Origin: Lasioglossum baleicum
Lineage: Eukaryota > Arthropoda > Insecta > Hymenoptera > Halictidae
DNA: 64,000 bases
Assembly: GCF_051020765.1 (NCBI RefSeq)
Contig: NC_134933.1
Span: forward strand, 10,141,461 to 10,205,460
Direction of reading: 5' to 3'
Part shown: in pieces, positions 1 to 12,394 of the stretch
Layout of the letters: every line of letters starts with the position of its first letter
Numbering within the stretch: the stretch's first letter is position 1
Notes under the pieces: generated by a model
What the model saw: the letters and a program-made list of their open reading frames with translations, nothing else
Database searches by the model: none
What the model was told of the DNA's origin: nothing
Position numbers and translations under genes: made by a program

Positions 1-1803
1 GATTTTCCCAGCATTACGGTGTTATTGTCAACGCTTTCTGCGTTCCGAATCAGTGGAGCGTGCACGCGGTATCCTCTAGCAATTTTTCTGGATCCGCGAG
101 CTCACCTGTTTGCAGAAGCAGCGTTTCCGCGAGATATCGAGGAGTCGGACTCGCTTTCTGCGATCTCCATCGCGTAATAAAGCGGCCGAGGACAATCTAC
201 TGGCCCGGAAAACTTCTATAGCCCAGCAAAGTGGAAGACGGAGAATAAGGGGAAGTCCGGCGTCGATAGCCACACGTATGCACACGTGGAAATTGGAAAT
301 GCTTTGCATACTTGCCGCGCGAGAGAGGAGTGTGCGCGATTCGACGCGTCGATACGCTTTGGCGGCGATTTCGCTGGATTATTTGTTTTTCCGGGCGAGG
401 TTCGACGAGTTTCGGGATCTCACTCGCTGCCCCGATATTATTAGTTTTGTCGGTTAGTGAAAAACAATTCGCTCCGACGAACCAATTTACCGCTGCCGCC
501 CTTTCCTGCCGCGGCCTTTCCAATAAAGAGATAATTGAGAGAAACATTTTTATCGCAGCTGTGCTCGATCCGCGATAGATCGAAATATGTTTATCGAATA
601 AATTCTTATAGATGCACGCTCATCATCTCGGTAATTTTTAGGCAAAATCAGAGTTATACGCTCTTCATCCGTGAATTTTGCAGTTAATTGCTCCGATAAA
701 TTCGCTTTGGCATTCGATAATTTATTTAAATTGAGCGAACAAACGCGTTGATTTTTAGTCGTGTTTGGCGATCTTGAGAGAACGATAATTAATAATTACA
801 CTGAGAATTGATGCGATTTCAAATAGTAGGAATATTAAAAGTATTTGATTTCCTTCTTATTGCCAGCATCTAAATAACATTTTCAGAAGAAGACGATCAG
901 ATTTTAACGGAGAAAACTGCCACGGCGATTCAAGCAAGAAAACGCGATCTTTTCCTGCCGATTCCCGTTCAAAGAAAAAGCAGACTCCGTCGACGGTCTC
1001 CAATAAGCGCATTAATAAGCCCGCCGCGTAGAAAATCGTTAACTACTTTCTTGAAGGAGCCCGGTAAAGGCGGGTACGCACGAAAAAGTGCTGGCCTGGT
1101 AACGATCGTTGAGACTTCAAAGCCGCGGGACCGTTTCGAGAAAATTGTTAGGCCAATTTCTGTCGAGTCTCCGAGCGTGAACGGAATCGATGAAAGTGTT
1201 CGACGGCCCCGGATGACAGCGAATACTTGAGGCACTCTTTTTCTTGAGATATTAGAGACATGCAATTTTCGCTAAAGAGGAAAGACAGAGGCTTCTTGCC
1301 GGTGCGGTGTCTGCGGATGGCAGACTGCTAGCTGTCCCCGGAGACAGCGCGACAAGACAAATAACAATAGAAGCCAGAGGGCTTTAGAGGTTAAAGAAGA
1401 GAACGCGGAGACAAACGCCGACAGACTCTCTGATGAATTCTTAAACAGGCCCTCCTGTGAAAACAAGAGACCCTTTGACCCTTCTGATGTTTAAATGTGG
1501 GGATAAATGATGTCATGTTTCGATAATTGTCCCACTGACTCCCCAATAGTGACAGTAACCAGTGGCGTCACGATCCCCACCCTCAGCGCGAATCGCAGCG
1601 CCACTGTCTTGGATAGACTACACTGTAGCTTCGTGACGTCAGTGGGGTTCCGACTATAGCATGCCCCTCACTCCAACTCCCCTGTTAAATTGTGCGTCTT
1701 CTCTGCTTTCGAATGTTATGGGTAAACAGAGCACGGACCGAGGACAGCGATAGGTGAGCGAATGCGAGAACGATCGGTTTGCGTTCTCGCGACAAAGAAT
1801 GCC
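1..1803. other. No gene recognised
   Basis: Mixed-composition, CpG-containing DNA. All open frames are short, overlap on both strands and resemble no protein family I know. There is no clear repeat. The only local signal is a TGACGTCA palindrome at 1634, entered separately. Confidence 0.6.
1634..1641. promoter_or_regulatory. Perfect CRE-like palindrome TGACGTCA
   Basis: The 8-bp palindrome TGACGTCA is the consensus site of CREB/ATF-type bZIP factors. About 70 bp upstream lies GGCGTCACGA, nearly its inverse. An 8-mer is expected about once per 65 kb by chance, so occupancy cannot be inferred from sequence alone. Confidence 0.2.
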
Positions 1804-1827
1804 TGTGTGTGTGTTGTGTGTGTGTGC
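1804..1827. repeat. (TG)n microsatellite
   Basis: Short, slightly interrupted TG dinucleotide run. Confidence 0.8.
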
Positions 1828-3602
1828 GGCCGTAGACGACAGTCGTTAGCCAAACTAGGCAACGCACAATGTGTCGTCCAATGGAAAAAAGTCCGAAAAT
1901 CAAGGTGTAAGATCTGCAAATTTATGTATCCTAAAATGTTCGTAACAAAACGTAGTTTCTAAAACGACCTTCAATTTTAACGGAATTAATCAATTTGTTA
2001 TTAAAATTGGGGCTGAAACTTTACTGTCAAATTCCGTGCATTTTTTTAAAGATGCGTTTCTCGCAAGCTATTTGGTTCTTTAATTTCATTTGTACAAGGT
2101 GTCTTTAGTATTATAAGATCATGAATCTCCAAAAAATTTTTTTTTGAAATTATCGCAATTTGTCCTAATTTTTTTATTATATATAAAAAACAAGGTCATG
2201 GCAATTAAAAAAAATTTTGTTTTAAATAATTAAACAAGAATTTTTATTATATATCAATTGATTCGTCTTTGCATCTTATTTCAAAAAGTATTCAGGTACT
2301 TTACTCGAAAATTACATAGTTTAAGAGTTATGGCTTTTTCCCGAACGCCCATATACTCGACATACTGTGCAACGGTAGGTTCTACAGTTCCTTAATAAAG
2401 TGCGTTATTGTTCCTACGCAACCTCAATCGAATTATATTTTATAACCCCGCCTCTTTTAATTCTAATTGAACAACCCCTAACTCTGGCAGCTCGGTAACT
2501 TCCCTTCCGCTGAAATACTTCCACCACACACACACTTAATTCTGTATCCGCGCAATGATCTATCACAGTGCCAGACAAGGGAAATTGAGGAGAGAACAGA
2601 CATTGTTTTAAAAATTTAACAGTAAAATTAAACGTTTCAATAGTGTGTCTTAATTTTACGGGGTGTACGCGTTCCTGGATCCCCTAACATCGAATCAGGG
2701 GGCTGTCTCGTGTAGCATAATGCGGGGTCGGGCGCACGAACCACGGGGAACAGAAATGTGGCATGTTTCGTGTGATACTAAGCCTCGCACGGCACGACAG
2801 CTGCGAGGCGGCCTTGTCAGAAGACTAATTCCGGGTGTTGCGCCGAAATTTCTATGAATATTGCACGCGTAAAACTGTTCTCTCCGCCCCTGGTTCCGCG
2901 TAACGTGAAATTAAATTTCTTTGCGGGTAGAGAAATGACGCGACGGGCAGGAGGAACGTTCGAAGTATTTCTTTTTAGTCGTCCAGTGTTCAAGAGCTCG
3001 CTGGGCTCGTCAGTTTATGGAGAGAAAGGAAAAGTAAAGAAGAAGAAGAAGGAGGAATATTTCCCGTGGGGACGAGAGGATTCTCGAGGAGCTAACGGGG
3101 CCCTTTCGTCCCCTTCTCCCCTACTTAATTTCGCATATAACTGAGAAGATCTCCGACGAAATATATAAGGAATTACCGGGGACGAATTAATATAGCCGCG
3201 AAATAATCTCCGAATACGTATTATTATCCGTAGACGGATTATCTTCGCTTCATGCGCGTTAATTTAATAGCCCCGTGTTCCGAGTGTCTGATCCTTGGCT
3301 GGCTTATACTACTAACGGAGCTGAGGCGCTCGGCCTCCTTCGTTCGTCGATCGTCGTTCTGCTAATATATCGCATTAACCGGGCTGAAACGAATATTATA
3401 ACTTCTTTGAGAGCTCCGGGGAACTTCCACGGAGAGACGTGCTTGTTAGCCGACTGCCAGAGACGAGTTCATTATCTGGATGCGTAGGTGGAAGATAAAC
3501 AGCACTGCGGACCTCGTATTTCTTTTATAATATCTACCTAACAGCTTTTTGCGCAACGGCTACGCATACGAATAAATTCGTAGTTCTCTCTCTTCTTTCT
3601 AA
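1828..3602. other. No gene; AT-rich stretch at 1970-2400
   Basis: From 1970 to 2400 the DNA is very AT-rich, with poly-T runs and phrases such as ACAAGGTGTCTTTAG (2095) and GAGTTATGGC (2327) that resemble ends and interiors of hymenopteran MITEs. I could not find a matching inverted end. From 2450 to 3600 the sequence is mixed, with an A/G-rich patch near 3030-3060. No convincing coding frame. Confidence 0.5.
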
Positions 3603-3604
3603 TA

Positions 3605-4282
3605 GGGTGAACTGCCCAAATATGGTATAGTCGCCTATTATGGCACTACCTTATATCTTGTAAAGGAGAAGTCGCACTCTAGTGAGAAAATCCTCAAAAA
3701 ATACTTTACCATGTTTACTTAACAGTGTGCAGTGCAATCGCGCCATTCTATAAGATTTTAGTATCGATCCTCCGCCAGTTGTGTCTCCACGTGTTGAATA
3801 TTTTTATGGTTAGATTTTCGATTGTATCTTTTTCGAGGAAGGTAAGTGATTTTGAAATGTTTCAACATATCAGTAATTTCAGTTTATTTATATTAATATT
3901 TGCCAACTGTTGGTTCGAGTAGAAATTCATTTTCTCTGTGTCAGTAGCTAGTATGTATTATCAGTCCACGTGGAGTTCCCAATGTGGCACTACCAAGAGT
4001 TCCCTAATATGGGTATAGTTATTGACATTTTTGGTGTGGGTGCCGAATATGGCACTAGGTGTCATATTAGGAACTTAAGGTGTACCATATTAAGAACCCT
4101 TTCGCTGGAACCTGCAAATGACACTCCACAAAAGAAAATATTTTTCCCAAGCTGTATAAATTTTTAACAAACTTAGAATCTTATCCATCTACAACTGGTA
4201 ATTTTTTGGACGAAAAAGGGCATTCTAAAATAATCAAAAAATGACATCAACAGAAAGTGGTTTATATTTGAGCACTTCACCC
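3605..4282. mobile_element. Non-autonomous TA-flanked MITE, 678 bp
   Basis: The left end GGGTGAACTGCCCAAATATG matches the reverse complement of the right end, GGGTGAAGTGCTCAAATATA, at most positions. A TA dinucleotide lies directly outside both ends, as expected for Tc1/mariner-superfamily insertion. The interior repeats the phrase ATATGGCACTA or close variants in both halves (3636-3650, 3980-3995, 4045-4065). No transposase frame is present. A phrase CTACCTAACAGCT occurs on both outer sides (about 3534 and 4409), perhaps an older duplication. Confidence 0.7.
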
Positions 4283-4284
4283 TA

Positions 4285-6099
4285 CTCAATAATTATAATG
4301 CGGATTTTATGGGTTAGATCCCTGATTCTTCGGAAGAGAATAATGATTGAGAGAATTTAAGAATATACATGTGTGTCTACTACGCAGTCTACTAACGATA
4401 ATAGTACCTACCTAACAGCTGGTCTTTTACGAGCAGGATACAGATACAAATGTGTGGATGTTTCCTATAAATATGGAAATAATAGCCCCCGCACATATAC
4501 GATTTTTTCATGCTCCTCTTTCGTTTCGTAATTAGTTTTCTAATGCGGAACGAAATTGGATGTTTTTTATACGCATGGAAATGGGGACCAACACAGGCGA
4601 CCATGTTTTTATTTCGCGGTAGTTCGAAGTTTCTACAGCTGATGATAAATGATCGAAATTATGAACTAAACTTATCTAATTTAGAAAGTAGAGACATCGT
4701 ACGGTTCTCTTTTACGAAGTTATAATAGTTCGACTATATCAAGAATATTCAAGAAGTAGAAATTTCATGTTGAAGGAATTTTTTGTATGAAATACTGCTG
4801 TATTAAACTTGTCTAATTTAGCTTCTTGGGACTGAATGGTTCAAATTTAAGGGAAGCAAAAACGAATACGTGACTATTGCGGAAGATCGTATCAGCATTA
4901 AGGTTGATGTAAGTCGGCTCTGGGCGTGTCTTATCGAGCCAAGGGCGGTAATGTTTCTTTTATCAAAGATAAGAGACGGTCGTCGAGCGATTCGAAGCGG
5001 GAAAATGGATTGTAGATTTGTAACGAGTGCCGCGGAATTGACTTATTCAATCCGTTACTCGATTGAATTTAAATGGCACCCTCGGACGTGGCTCGAAACC
5101 GTATTAATGGCGCCGGTGGGCTCGCGGGACGGGAAACATGTAACGCGCTATGGAAATCAGGCTAAAATATACATTTCAGATCCGGAATTTTCAACAAGTA
5201 TTCTCCGCTGCGAGAGCTGTTCTGCTCGAATGGAGATTTGTTTGAATACCTCTTTGAGGCGCCGTATTAATTTTGATTTGTGTGATGCGACAGCTGGAAT
5301 TCGCAAAAATTTGTTGAACTTCGGAAAGTGCTTTTACAATCGTCCATTTGGACTTTCTAATATTTTTTAGTAATTGAATACCCCTTTCCCGCTATTAATC
5401 TTGATTTCTATAGCACTATAGTTGATAAACGAATTCTTCAAAATTTTTCAGGAAATGAAATATGAAATTAATTTCATGAATTGAATAGAATTCGTGAAAA
5501 TCGTTAAAAAGTTTATGAAGTGTTGCCGCGATCGTTGTCTGGATTGTTGCTCGCATTTGCACCGTGAAATATGGTAAACCGTGATCAAATTCAACGGAAT
5601 AAGTAATAAAGTTTGACTAACCTTTTTACTGCAGGGTTTCATACTGTCGGTACTAAACTATACTGCCTCGCAGAAGGAATGCCGTCTGATGCGGCGCACA
5701 CTTCCCGGAACTTTCTGTTTTTCAGTTTATACTTCACACACGATATCAGAGGAAAAAAATAAAATACAAACTGGTCGGGAGTATCGTAAAGCGCCACGAC
5801 CGGAACTAACAGTTTTATTTATTTTTCTATTATTTTTTGATATGTAGAACGTGAAAAATGCAGTTTGAAGAATTGCTTTCGAAATCTGTGCAATATGTTT
5901 GAAATGCCACACCAAATATCAGCAGTGATGTAGCAATTTGTTTTAGTTGATTCAAGAAGTATTTCGAATACGTTTTAAATAGAAATTCTGATCTGTCATT
6001 TGATAGTTTGTCAGAGCATACGCATATACTCTTTCACAGCTCCGCACAACTGGTATCGAAAACATAATCATCCCCGGTAGAACGATCCAAAATATTGTC
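4285..6099. other. No gene; one unrecognised 166-codon open frame
   Basis: The longest open frame runs 4870-5370 on the + strand, opening with GTG rather than ATG. Its product has no signal peptide, membrane segment or motif I recognise, and the base composition does not change at its edges, so I treat it as chance. The rest is AT-rich without clear repeats. Confidence 0.5.
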
Positions 6100-6566
6100 A
6101 AGTGGCACCGTCTCCAGGAAGCCGCAGGTTAGTCAGTCTTTTTCGCCGTTGGCACACATACAGAAGGGGTAGGCGTGGCACTGGCCGTTGGTTGCGCGTG
6201 CACCGGGATGAACGAAGACAGCGAGAGTGCATACTATTGCACACACGCGTGCGTTGGCTCGGGGGTGACTCTCGGCAGCAAGGGTGAGTGCAGCGTGTGT
6301 CGTAAACAAGGACGGAGAGGCCGACGATGAAAAAGAACGTGGTGTGCACGGTTACGTATCACGAGCGAAAGGGGTAGCTACCCCAGAAAGAGAGGGCCCG
6401 ACAACTCCACAACTCTGTTCTCTCTCGAAAGAGAGAAAACTAGGGGATGCGTGTCAGAAGGGAGGAAGACAGACGCCGTGGAGCGAACGGCTGCTGATAA
6501 GGGACACCGGAAGAGAGAGAAACAGAGATATATACATATCGGCGAAATCCCTGGAAGAGGGAGAGA

Positions 6567-6782
6567 GATGGTTCATGAAGGAACGAGAGAGCGAGAGAGA
6601 GAACGGGGTGGATGAGAGCGACGAGATCCGCTCTCCCGTTGGAAAAAGAAGATTTCGCCGAGGGTTGACGGGAGAAGGACAGAGGGTTCGCGAAACCAGG
6701 TGGGGTGGGTTCAGGATAAGAGGGAGTGAGAGAGGGAGGAAGAGAGAGAGAGCGAGGGAGAGAAAGAGAGAGAGAGAGGGGG
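6567..6782 (+). repeat. GA-rich purine tract
   Basis: Interrupted (GA)n and GGAGA runs, almost pure purine from about 6719 to 6780. GAGA tracts are common in insect promoter regions and bind GAGA-factor-like proteins in Drosophila. They also arise as simple repeats. Confidence 0.75.
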
Positions 6783-7190
6783 CCACGCCGAGCGAGACGG
6801 CACAGTGGTTTCAGTCACCGCCCGATCCTCGGCGCGCACGGTTTTCGAGCGGGTGTTCTTTCTCGTCCTCCTCGACGGGGGGGCGAAATCGCCGATTAAC
6901 GGGGTCGTTTGACAGTGATCCGCGTTGCCATCTCCCCCAGAACCATTGCTATCGTGTGGAGAATTTTTTCGAACCCAGGGACCAGCGAAATTAGTCCCAG
7001 AAGAAGGTACAGCGATCTTCCAACGAAACTTGGACACCTCTCGCGCGAACTTCGGTAAAAGTGCTGTGACCACCTTCCCTGAACCACCTGGACACATTGA
7101 TTACATCAGTTGATTACGCCATTGTGCCCGTCGTCAGAACGTTATAGTTCGCTCCGGACGATTCTCGAACGGGAACGTGTCTTCAAAAGT

Positions 7191-7240
7191 TGCCTCGAGC
7201 TGTCTTGAATTGTCTCAAGTTGTCTCGAGTTGTCTGAAGT
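7191..7240 (+). repeat. Five-copy 10-bp tandem (TGTCTCGAGT type)
   Basis: Five consecutive 10-mers, TGCCTCGAGC, TGTCTTGAAT, TGTCTCAAGT, TGTCTCGAGT and TGTCTGAAGT, in exact 10-bp register. The array lies inside the candidate leader block. Confidence 0.85.
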
Positions 7241-7594
7241 AGAATTGTTCTAAGTGAAAGTTGTCGATGGTGACTCCGTGTGGTTTGAATTCACGGTGAA
7301 TTGACAAACAGGAGGATCGATTCGGGAAGAGGATTTTTGAGCTGGATCGATCGTGGTGATTACGTGGGAGATGGATAAACTAGGCTGACACTAGGCCTGC
7401 CGAACGCGAACTCCGAGTTGTGTGTGCGTATTCGAGTGTTACTGGTGCGTGGACCCATTCTTTTCGTGTTCCCTATTGTTCGACGACAGCGGAGCCTTCC
7501 TGCTGCTGCTGCGACGCGACTTCCGGTTCGGGTTTCGAGGAGCATTCAGGTTTTAGGATGAGCGGCTGGGTGTCGCGAAGCTGAGACTATTTCG

Positions 7595-8633
7595 GTGAGA
7601 CATGTTTGATTGTTCAGTTGTCATTACGGGATTCTCTGGGTTTCGGTGGTTTGGGGATTGAGAATCGAATTAATTATGGCTGGCTGGATGTGTGCTCGCA
7701 TTTGATATTGATGGAGGCTGTTATGTGTTTCATTGACAGATTTATCTTATTATTGATTTCTGTCAATGTTTCAGCGAGTTTTTCGAAGCTGAAAAATTCC
7801 TGATTTCTTCCGATTGATTTCGTTTTGTATTAATTTCTTCATATCTCTCAATTGAGTATTTTGAGGTCAGCACCAACTTAAGGTGCAGTTGGTATACATC
7901 TGTTCAATTATTAATGCTTTGCAGTACCGACTCCCTGAATCATTCATAGATACTAATGGATTTGTTCTTTAAATAATTACTATGGTTGCATATTCGAAAA
8001 TGGGAATTTGGGTGTATTTGATTTATTGATATGTTACAATGTAAAAAACATCGTCGGTTGTTTAGAATCTGCCCAATTTTACTAACAAGTTAATTGGTGT
8101 TTATCAACCGTGTAAAACCTGATATCGTTCCCCAATATTTGTTATCTGTATATAGACACCTATGATTGAACGTGTTCTCCATACATCGTCAGTTCGTATT
8201 AATATTTCACGATTGCAATTAGTGCGTAACCAATCAAAGAGAGTAAACAAGCTCGAAGTACCAATATGGTAAACTTATTGCAAGTTCATTCTGCAAACGT
8301 GACTGAATATCATTACGCAGCGAGAAATGACGATTCAGTTACGTGATATTTTTATAACATTTTACTGCTCTGCCATCCCTTCACGATCGAAAGATTTATT
8401 CATTTTGATTCGCAGATTTTTTCCGGTACGATTCTAGTTACATAGTATCCAATCTCTTTTCAAGTAGCACCGATACGTTCTGTTTCGACTTCTGTAAAAC
8501 TCGCAAACTCTTTTGATATCTGTACTTTTTGTTTAGCCTTCAGTAAAATCGAGTTTGTTTCCGAAAAGTTTCAGGCTTTTGAACTCTGACCACGTTTCGA
8601 CTACTTTCCGGACTCTTTTAACGTTACTCTTTC

Positions 8634-8681
<48 letters not shown>

Positions 8682-9909
8682 GTTTACGCGAAGTGCATTA
8701 TGTTTTCCTTCGCTAATTTAAATATTTTCTCGATATGCACTCTTCGCTTCGATCCCAAAAAATCGAGTTTATTTACACTGGAGTGCAGTGTATTCGCATT
8801 ACACCCTGTTTATATAGACCCGAAAAAAGAAATTGGGTTACGAGTGTCCATTACTCTCGACGGGATAACCATCGAGAACCCTCGTTGTTGTTGCTGCTGC
8901 AAAGGCAAGCAAATCGACTGTTCATGTCGGCGAATGCCGTGATATTGTCTAGTTACATCGTTCCCTCTTTGCGGCAAAATAGTCGCCGTTCGGGATAGCT
9001 TACAAATAGCCCGTAATGGGGCCTGAGTGTTGCAATTGCACCGTGCTGGCATATGCATCCCCTAATGCGGCGCAATAGTGATGCTCCTTTGTCCCGTAAT
9101 AGCGGCTCTTATAAAACAGCGAATTCCATTATCGGTTATTGAGCGGAATAACGTGTTATCATTCCACCGGTATCGTCCGCATCTTCTGCTCGGAAGTTTT
9201 CCTTCCGTTCCTTGTGTTACCGCGATATTTACCTGCCCTAAAATTACATTTTCAAACCCTAATTTCACCCTACGATTCTTGAAGGTATCCATCACTTTCA
9301 ACGCAACATTTTCCATTACAAAATTAATTGTGCGCAATAATTTTTGAATAAAATTCTGATTACACATCCTACGGTCGTGCCGAATTTATTTCCAGACCAA
9401 TGACCGCGTTGGATCACAGAACAAGGATTAATTCACGTTATCTAGGAACGAGTAAGGGGATGAAGGGGCGCGAAAATCTCGGCTCCAGTGTAACCGAGAG
9501 CCAAGCGAGAGGAACGCTATTTCGCTAATGGAAAGTCAGATCCACAAATCGGCGATACAGTCGTCGCCCATCCGTTTCATTGTGTTTTAAGATCGTCGCC
9601 GAGGCTTTTCAATCCGGGTCAACTAGCGCTTCGCAAGACTTGGATCGATATCGAGCGATATACCTGTTCGCGGAAAATTGAAATCCTTACCTACAGACAC
9701 GACGCCGGAAACGATAACGATGCGTGGCACTGTTCTTGTTACCGACAAACCCCTCGTTCCTACTTCGCCGTCTCTCATTCGAATATTTTTCAAATAATAC
9801 CTCTTTGAATCTCCGCGGGACTGGTTTCCCTTGCGAAATTAGGGGTTGCAGCTCGTCGAACGATTTTTGCTTATTTTTTAATGGAGGATCATACTGCAAC
9901 AATGAAATA
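7595..9909. other. No gene; AT-rich, intron-like
   Basis: AT-rich sequence after the 6.1-7.6 kb block. No coding frame is convincing. It contains a long CT microsatellite (8625-8679). From 8880 to 9900 composition becomes mixed, with only short overlapping frames. Confidence 0.55.
8625..8679. repeat. (CT)n microsatellite
   Basis: About 55 bp of nearly pure CT dinucleotide repeat. Confidence 0.95.
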
Positions 9910-9931
9910 TTAGGTCGTTCCGTAAGTACGG
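9910..9931 (+). mobile_element. Solitary mariner-like terminus
   Basis: TA followed by TTAGGTCGTTCCGTAAGTAC has the TTAGGT start and A/T-flanked form of mariner inverted ends. It shares TTAGGTCGTTC with a second solitary end at 45931 (opposite orientation). No matching right end or transposase follows, so this is at best a remnant. Confidence 0.35.
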
Positions 9932-12165
9932 TGAAGCACCTTTCGTATTCTTGAAGAAGTTAATGTCAGGCATTAGTGTTCCGCATAATTTCTCCTCGAT
10001 TTTTAGAAGGTAGTGTTGCGAAGGAAAATTGTTTTTGTACTAAGTTGTATGCGAATATTTTCTTATAAATTCTCCATAAACAAAATCTGCGTTTTTATTT
10101 AGAATTTTAATTTCAATTTTAGAATTTTATTGACTGCACCTCATCTCCATTTCATCAACATGTATTTGTTACGATTAGACTGTGGATCTTTATGCATTTA
10201 TGACTTATGGAATTTTTCGAAAAATGCTAGAATATAAAGTTCGATAGAATTTTATTTAATTGCATTTTCTTGAAATTTGTCTATAAAAATTGGAAATTGC
10301 ATTAGCATCCGCAGCCCAGTTATGATGCACTCTATGATCCACACATAATAAAATTAATAAAAATAATGACCGGTGATTGGTGCGTTGGTGGACTCGCGTC
10401 ATTTTAAAGAATAAACAGCGAGCGTAACGCGGCACATTGTTCTTTAAAATCGTTAAGATTGAGATTCAAGATCTTCTTACCCGATGGAAAAGTAATTCTC
10501 CCTCTTTGCTGAATAACATTGACATTACCGGATGAAACCATTTATTTATCCAGCAGCGGGGCCCTTTGAAGAGATAAATATCAGCAAGAAGGGAGAACAA
10601 AGCGAGAAAAGAGAAACGAGGTTTAAGAATTATCAGAGCGTGCGGTCTCTTTCATTGAATTCGAGTCTAGGGTTCGTTCGTTTACCACCGTGAGCCGGGT
10701 TTTCTTTCCGTCAAGGAGCTTCTTTGTTTTACTAACCGCTGCGGGAAAAAATATTATCCCGAATTTCAAATAGTTCGCTCTATTTTAAACCGTGCAAACA
10801 AACCCAAATCCGCCAAGTTACAAACTCGTGTCTGATGTTGATAGATGTTTAATATTATTCAATAATATAATTTCCATTACTGTAACAACTTGTTGCCGTC
10901 TTTCAGGTAACCTGTCAATTCCTTGTGTTTTTGATTTACATGCAAAATTACCTGCTTATTTGAAACACGACAGAACTTTCCCTCCAACCTAATATTTCGA
11001 TAGATGCATGAACAATGAAATTTATTCCCCTATTTTCCACAAATGCACAATTATCTCTTCGATAATAGCGGAATATAAAACAGGTGATTTAGTGGCGGTT
11101 GTAGTGTCAATTAGTGATTAATTGAGAATGAAATGTCAAGGAGGGAGTGGCTTTTCCATTTGCGCACAAGTCGCCGATGAAACGAGCCGTGCTAAAAGCC
11201 TCTCTGCGGACCCTTCTCGCGCGAGGGTCTCTGCGAAACAACCGAGGGTCTCCGCGGAAAAACACTTGGACGGAAGTAAATGCTTTTCCCGATTCGAATG
11301 TCAGCATGATTGTGGCGTGGGTGTTGCGGGAGCACACGCAGCTGGTCGCCGAGTTATCGTGTGCGACCGCAGAGGGAGAGAGAGAGAGCCGTGTGGTCGC
11401 TGGCGTCGCTCGCAAACACCCTGTTGACGGTTTGCGGTCCGATTTAAGGGATGTAACGCGAATCAATGAGCTCGCGACATTCCTAGCCACCTTCTTCGAC
11501 GTCGACATCCCACTCGCACGCCATTTCAACCCCTAGACAGTGGAATTACGTCCATTTCGATCTAGAATTACCAGCGTCTCATCTGAACCTCATGCTGCCA
11601 TTTCGAACAATTTTATTTTATGGGCTTTGTTAGTTAAGTTTCTTTGGAAATTATATTCGCACATTCGTGAAATGGTATCAAAGCAGTCAGACAAAATCAT
11701 CGATTTCAACTATCCAATACAGCGGTGCTGTTTTAATCGGATTTAATTAAAATAAGATTACAGTTTAATTGGAAAATGTAGAATACCCAGGAAAAATATT
11801 ACATGACCGGCGAGAAAAGAGAGCAATAAGCTGTCTTTAATCTAATTTTAATTAAATCACGGATTAACCGAATCATGAACAGGATATTACAGCGGCGCTG
11901 AGACTGTTGGGAGAACGTGTAAGGTGATTAGGGAATATCGCATGCATTGAGGGAGGTTGTTTCGAAATGAGGAAATATGGAATCGAGGGAATTCTTATGC
12001 GAATATCGGTACATGTTTAACATTCCTGATTATTTCCTGATATTAAAAGTCGTGTGCTGAGAATAGAATTACATTAAAATCGTTCCGTATATTCTTCCTA
12101 TTTATTCGAACTGTGTTAAGTACAACGAAAGAGAAGAAACGTTCGGAATATTTCGTTTCCGTCGA
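9932..12165. other. No gene recognised; open frames at 11.1-11.5 kb
   Basis: Mostly AT-rich. Between 11107 and 11536 several frames are open at once: 101 and 129 codons on the + strand and 140 on the minus strand. The patch is locally CpG-rich, which by itself removes stop codons, and none of the products is recognisable. A copy of the dispersed TGCATAAA motif is entered at 10173. Confidence 0.5.
10173..10206 (-). repeat. Dispersed TGCATAAA-type motif, copy A
   Basis: On the minus strand this reads TCATAAATGCATAAAGATCC followed by ACAGTCTAATC. It is among the clearest copies of a short motif recurring at about 18.6, 23.6, 26.9, 36.5, 38.5 and 62.1 kb. Confidence 0.55.
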
Positions 12166-12169
12166 TTAA

Positions 12170-12390
12170 CACGTTCAATGCGTGTCAATTCTGGAACTGA
12201 CTTGTGAAAAACTCGATCACGTGAGTCCGTTGGACCTAGCGATTTGCGCTGAAGATTTTTCAGAAAAAAATGTATTTATCTCATAAAAGTGATTTCCAGA
12301 GAGATAATATTTAGATTTCACAAACAGAATAAAAATTAAAAAAGTTCGCGTTGGGGCGAGTTCTAGATCGTCAAAAACGCATTGAGAGTG
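12170..12390. mobile_element. piggyBac-type MITE, 221 bp
   Basis: A TTAA tetranucleotide lies directly outside both ends (12166-12169 and 12391-12394), the hallmark target duplication of piggyBac transposition. Inside it the ends are inverted: CACGTTCAATGCGT on the left and, read inward from the right, CACTCTCAATGCGT. The interior is AT-rich with no coding frame, so the copy is non-autonomous. Confidence 0.75.
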
Positions 12391-12394
12391 TTAA

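Larger units (their letters stand above)
6100..7594 (+). promoter_or_regulatory. Candidate promoter and untranslated first exon
   Basis: This 1.5-kb block is GC- and purine-rich between AT-rich flanks. It holds an arthropod-type initiator TCAGT (6133), a GGTGAGT donor-like site (GT at 6284), a long GA-rich tract, a second initiator-like ATCAGTTG (about 7104), a 10-bp tandem (7191-7240) and a CTG/CGA-rich stretch near 7500. At 7595 a GTGAGA donor-like site coincides with a switch to AT-rich, intron-like DNA. A minimal frame opens at 7558 and closes after eight codons, as an upstream ORF might. A 236-codon open frame (6284-6994) is mostly Arg/Glu from the GA repeats and is not a believable protein. 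Promoter/leader identity is inferred from composition and splice-like sites; no coding exon is joined to it here. Confidence 0.3.

Noticed and set aside
6284..6994. 236-codon open frame on the + strand
   Set aside because: The product is dominated by Arg/Glu/Gly from GA repeats, and the opposite strand is equally open as Ser/Leu repeats. Low-complexity DNA explains it.
11107..11536. Coding exon with frames open on both strands
   Set aside because: Frames begin and end without splice-like borders, and none of the products is recognisable.
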